Assembly: GCA_030248065.1 (NCBI GenBank)
Contig: JASAMV010000664.1
Location: forward strand, 1 to 64,000
Source of the DNA: Rhynchonema sp. JSB1_4
Lineage: Eukaryota; Nematoda; Chromadorea; Monhysterida; Xyalidae
Reading direction: 5' to 3'
Length of the DNA: 64,000 nucleotides
Made by a program: the position numbers and the translations under genes
Notes under the pieces: generated by a model
Databases searched by the model: none
Seen by the model: the letters and a program-made list of their open reading frames with translations, nothing else
What the model was told of the DNA's origin: nothing
In this document: piece after piece, positions 63,501 to 64,000 of the stretch
Position numbering within the stretch: position 1 is the stretch's first letter
Layout: each line of letters starts with the position of its first letter

Positions 63501-64000
63501 GTGACTGTGCTTGACCACCAATGTGCGTCAATGTGCATGGTTGCGGTCAGCAGCCGACCAAAAGTTTCATCCCGTGTGCCCGCCCCGCCCGTGTACGTAT
63601 AGTGATGGCCTGCGTGCCTCGGTATTGTGCTTGGTCGCCTCGAAAACGTTGGGTCGTTTCCGCTCAGGCGTTAGGACCACATCGATTGGTTGATTGATTG
63701 ATTTTGATCGGTAAGTTATAAGAATGATGAGTAGATCAAACTCAACTCAACAACGACACCGTCGAATCGTATTTGATGGCAATCGCATCATCGACCGAAC
63801 CAATGTGCCGCCGACTGGCCTCTCCAGTCCAACAATACGACTTCGCGATGTGCTAACGCCGACTAAAAAGCACCGCTTGCGGCTTACAGCTTATAATTTG
63901 AAGAATTTTCTTACAGAGTGAAGCATGTTTCTTTTCAATTTGTTAATATTTCATTGATTTTTCAGGAACTGAAGGACATGCTGCGTGACGCCGACCTCGA
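60508..64000 (+). CDS. SR splicing factor, SRSF4/5/6 type (partial)
   Basis: Five exons with matching phases: 60508-60633, 60736-60806, 62841-62957, 63051-63120, 63966 to the window end. RRM1 starts at residue 3 (RIYMGHL is RNP2, NGFGFVEF is RNP1, then DAEDAVYDLNGK). An Arg/Gly-rich linker follows (RRPPKGRDLDRAYRNQ, GRFSRDSGSRR). The pseudo-RRM2 opens with HRMIVENLSTRCSWQELKDM; its SWQ-LKD helix is the SR-protein hallmark, although SWQDLKD with Asp is the usual form. The RS tail lies beyond the window. Such proteins bind exonic enhancers in the nucleus and direct splice-site choice. Intron 2 (60807-62840) is almost entirely nested repeats. The ATG is the first in the frame and fits the family start. 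Confidence 0.93.
61102..61903. mobile_element. hAT-like element, TTTCCCATACCC word family
   Basis: The ends are CAGTGGTGTCGTTG and AACGACACCACTG, with an exact 8-bp duplication CTTTACGT (61094-61101, 61904-61911). TTTCCCATACCC words crowd the left part and recur before the nested insertion. Core phrases such as AAAAATGGTCAATTTTGG are present. Non-coding. Confidence 0.85.
61489..61865. mobile_element. hAT-like element, ACCTTGCAACC family (nested)
   Basis: The ends are CAGTGTAGTGGATGG and GCCTGCCACTACACTG, with an exact duplication GGGGTAAC (61481-61488, 61866-61873). GGTACCTTGCAACC words lie at both ends. The core has CGCGCGCTCCGCGCG and the CAAATTTTCGGCCAAAATGC block, close to 51161-52692 without its inserts. 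This is the cleanest copy of the family. Confidence 0.9.
62321..62677. mobile_element. hAT-like element, CACTAACCGCC family, inverted copy
   Basis: It starts CAGTGTTGTTCTGGTCCGGC and ends CCAGGAACTACGCTG. GGCGGTTAGTGTACC words and the reversed core (GACTTTTGACAACATCGACC) show that it lies in the opposite orientation to 39376-39721. No matching duplication was found. It abuts a truncated ACCTACTGTACC-family start (CAGTGTTGGAGGTACTCTGG at 62272). Confidence 0.7.

Overview
The window is invertebrate nuclear DNA. Genes are split into short exons with GT-AG introns, and the encoded proteins are animal-specific (an ACBD3/GCP60 Golgi adaptor with a GOLD domain, a membrane-anchored trehalase, an NPY/NPF-type receptor, a Dispatched-like protein, an SR splicing factor). 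The rest is very rich in non-LTR retrotransposon remnants, foldback elements and simple repeats. A protostome, possibly an ecdysozoan, is the best guess; the sequence alone does not give the species. All exon models were built by hand from splice sites, phase agreement and protein motifs.

Layout. 89-1541 (minus): 5' end of a Patched/Dispatched-family gene that runs off the left edge. 1.5-24 kb: no host gene recognised; it holds a candidate 3.3 kb TTA-flanked composite element with two tRNA-like copies, a hAT-like element inside the (GTA)n tail of a decayed non-LTR retrotransposon, several foldback elements and a 373 bp (GT)n tract. 24114-26879 (plus): eight-exon class A GPCR. 29219-47440 (minus): eleven-exon ACBD3 homologue whose introns carry a 5'-truncated but stop-free LINE in antisense orientation and many short elements. 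47.5-55.3 kb: a gene-free repeat complex. 55515-59570 (minus): nine-exon trehalase. 60508-64000 (plus): SR protein (SRSF4/5/6 type, running off the right edge), head to head with trehalase.

The main novelty candidate is a set of short, non-coding, hAT-like elements. Their ends begin CAGTG (or CAGGG/CAtrG variants), and most are flanked by 8-bp target duplications that are perfect or nearly so. Each family carries its own short word repeated in inverted orientation beside the two ends (for example the CACTAACCGCC, CCTTGCAACC, ACCTACTGTACC, GGGCGGGTAGGG, CCCATACCC and AACAGACGTACC families). Several families share similar A/T-rich cores and a CGCGCG hairpin. They insert into one another up to about five levels deep, and one pre-insertion empty site is present in the same window. 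A parallel set of TA- or TWA-flanked foldback elements uses the same design with other words (CCGGAAA, AAAAAGC, ACGGAAATATTTCCGT, GAGCCCCCGGGG). The trehalase lacks several residues normally conserved around the GH37 substrate pocket and may be divergent or inactive.
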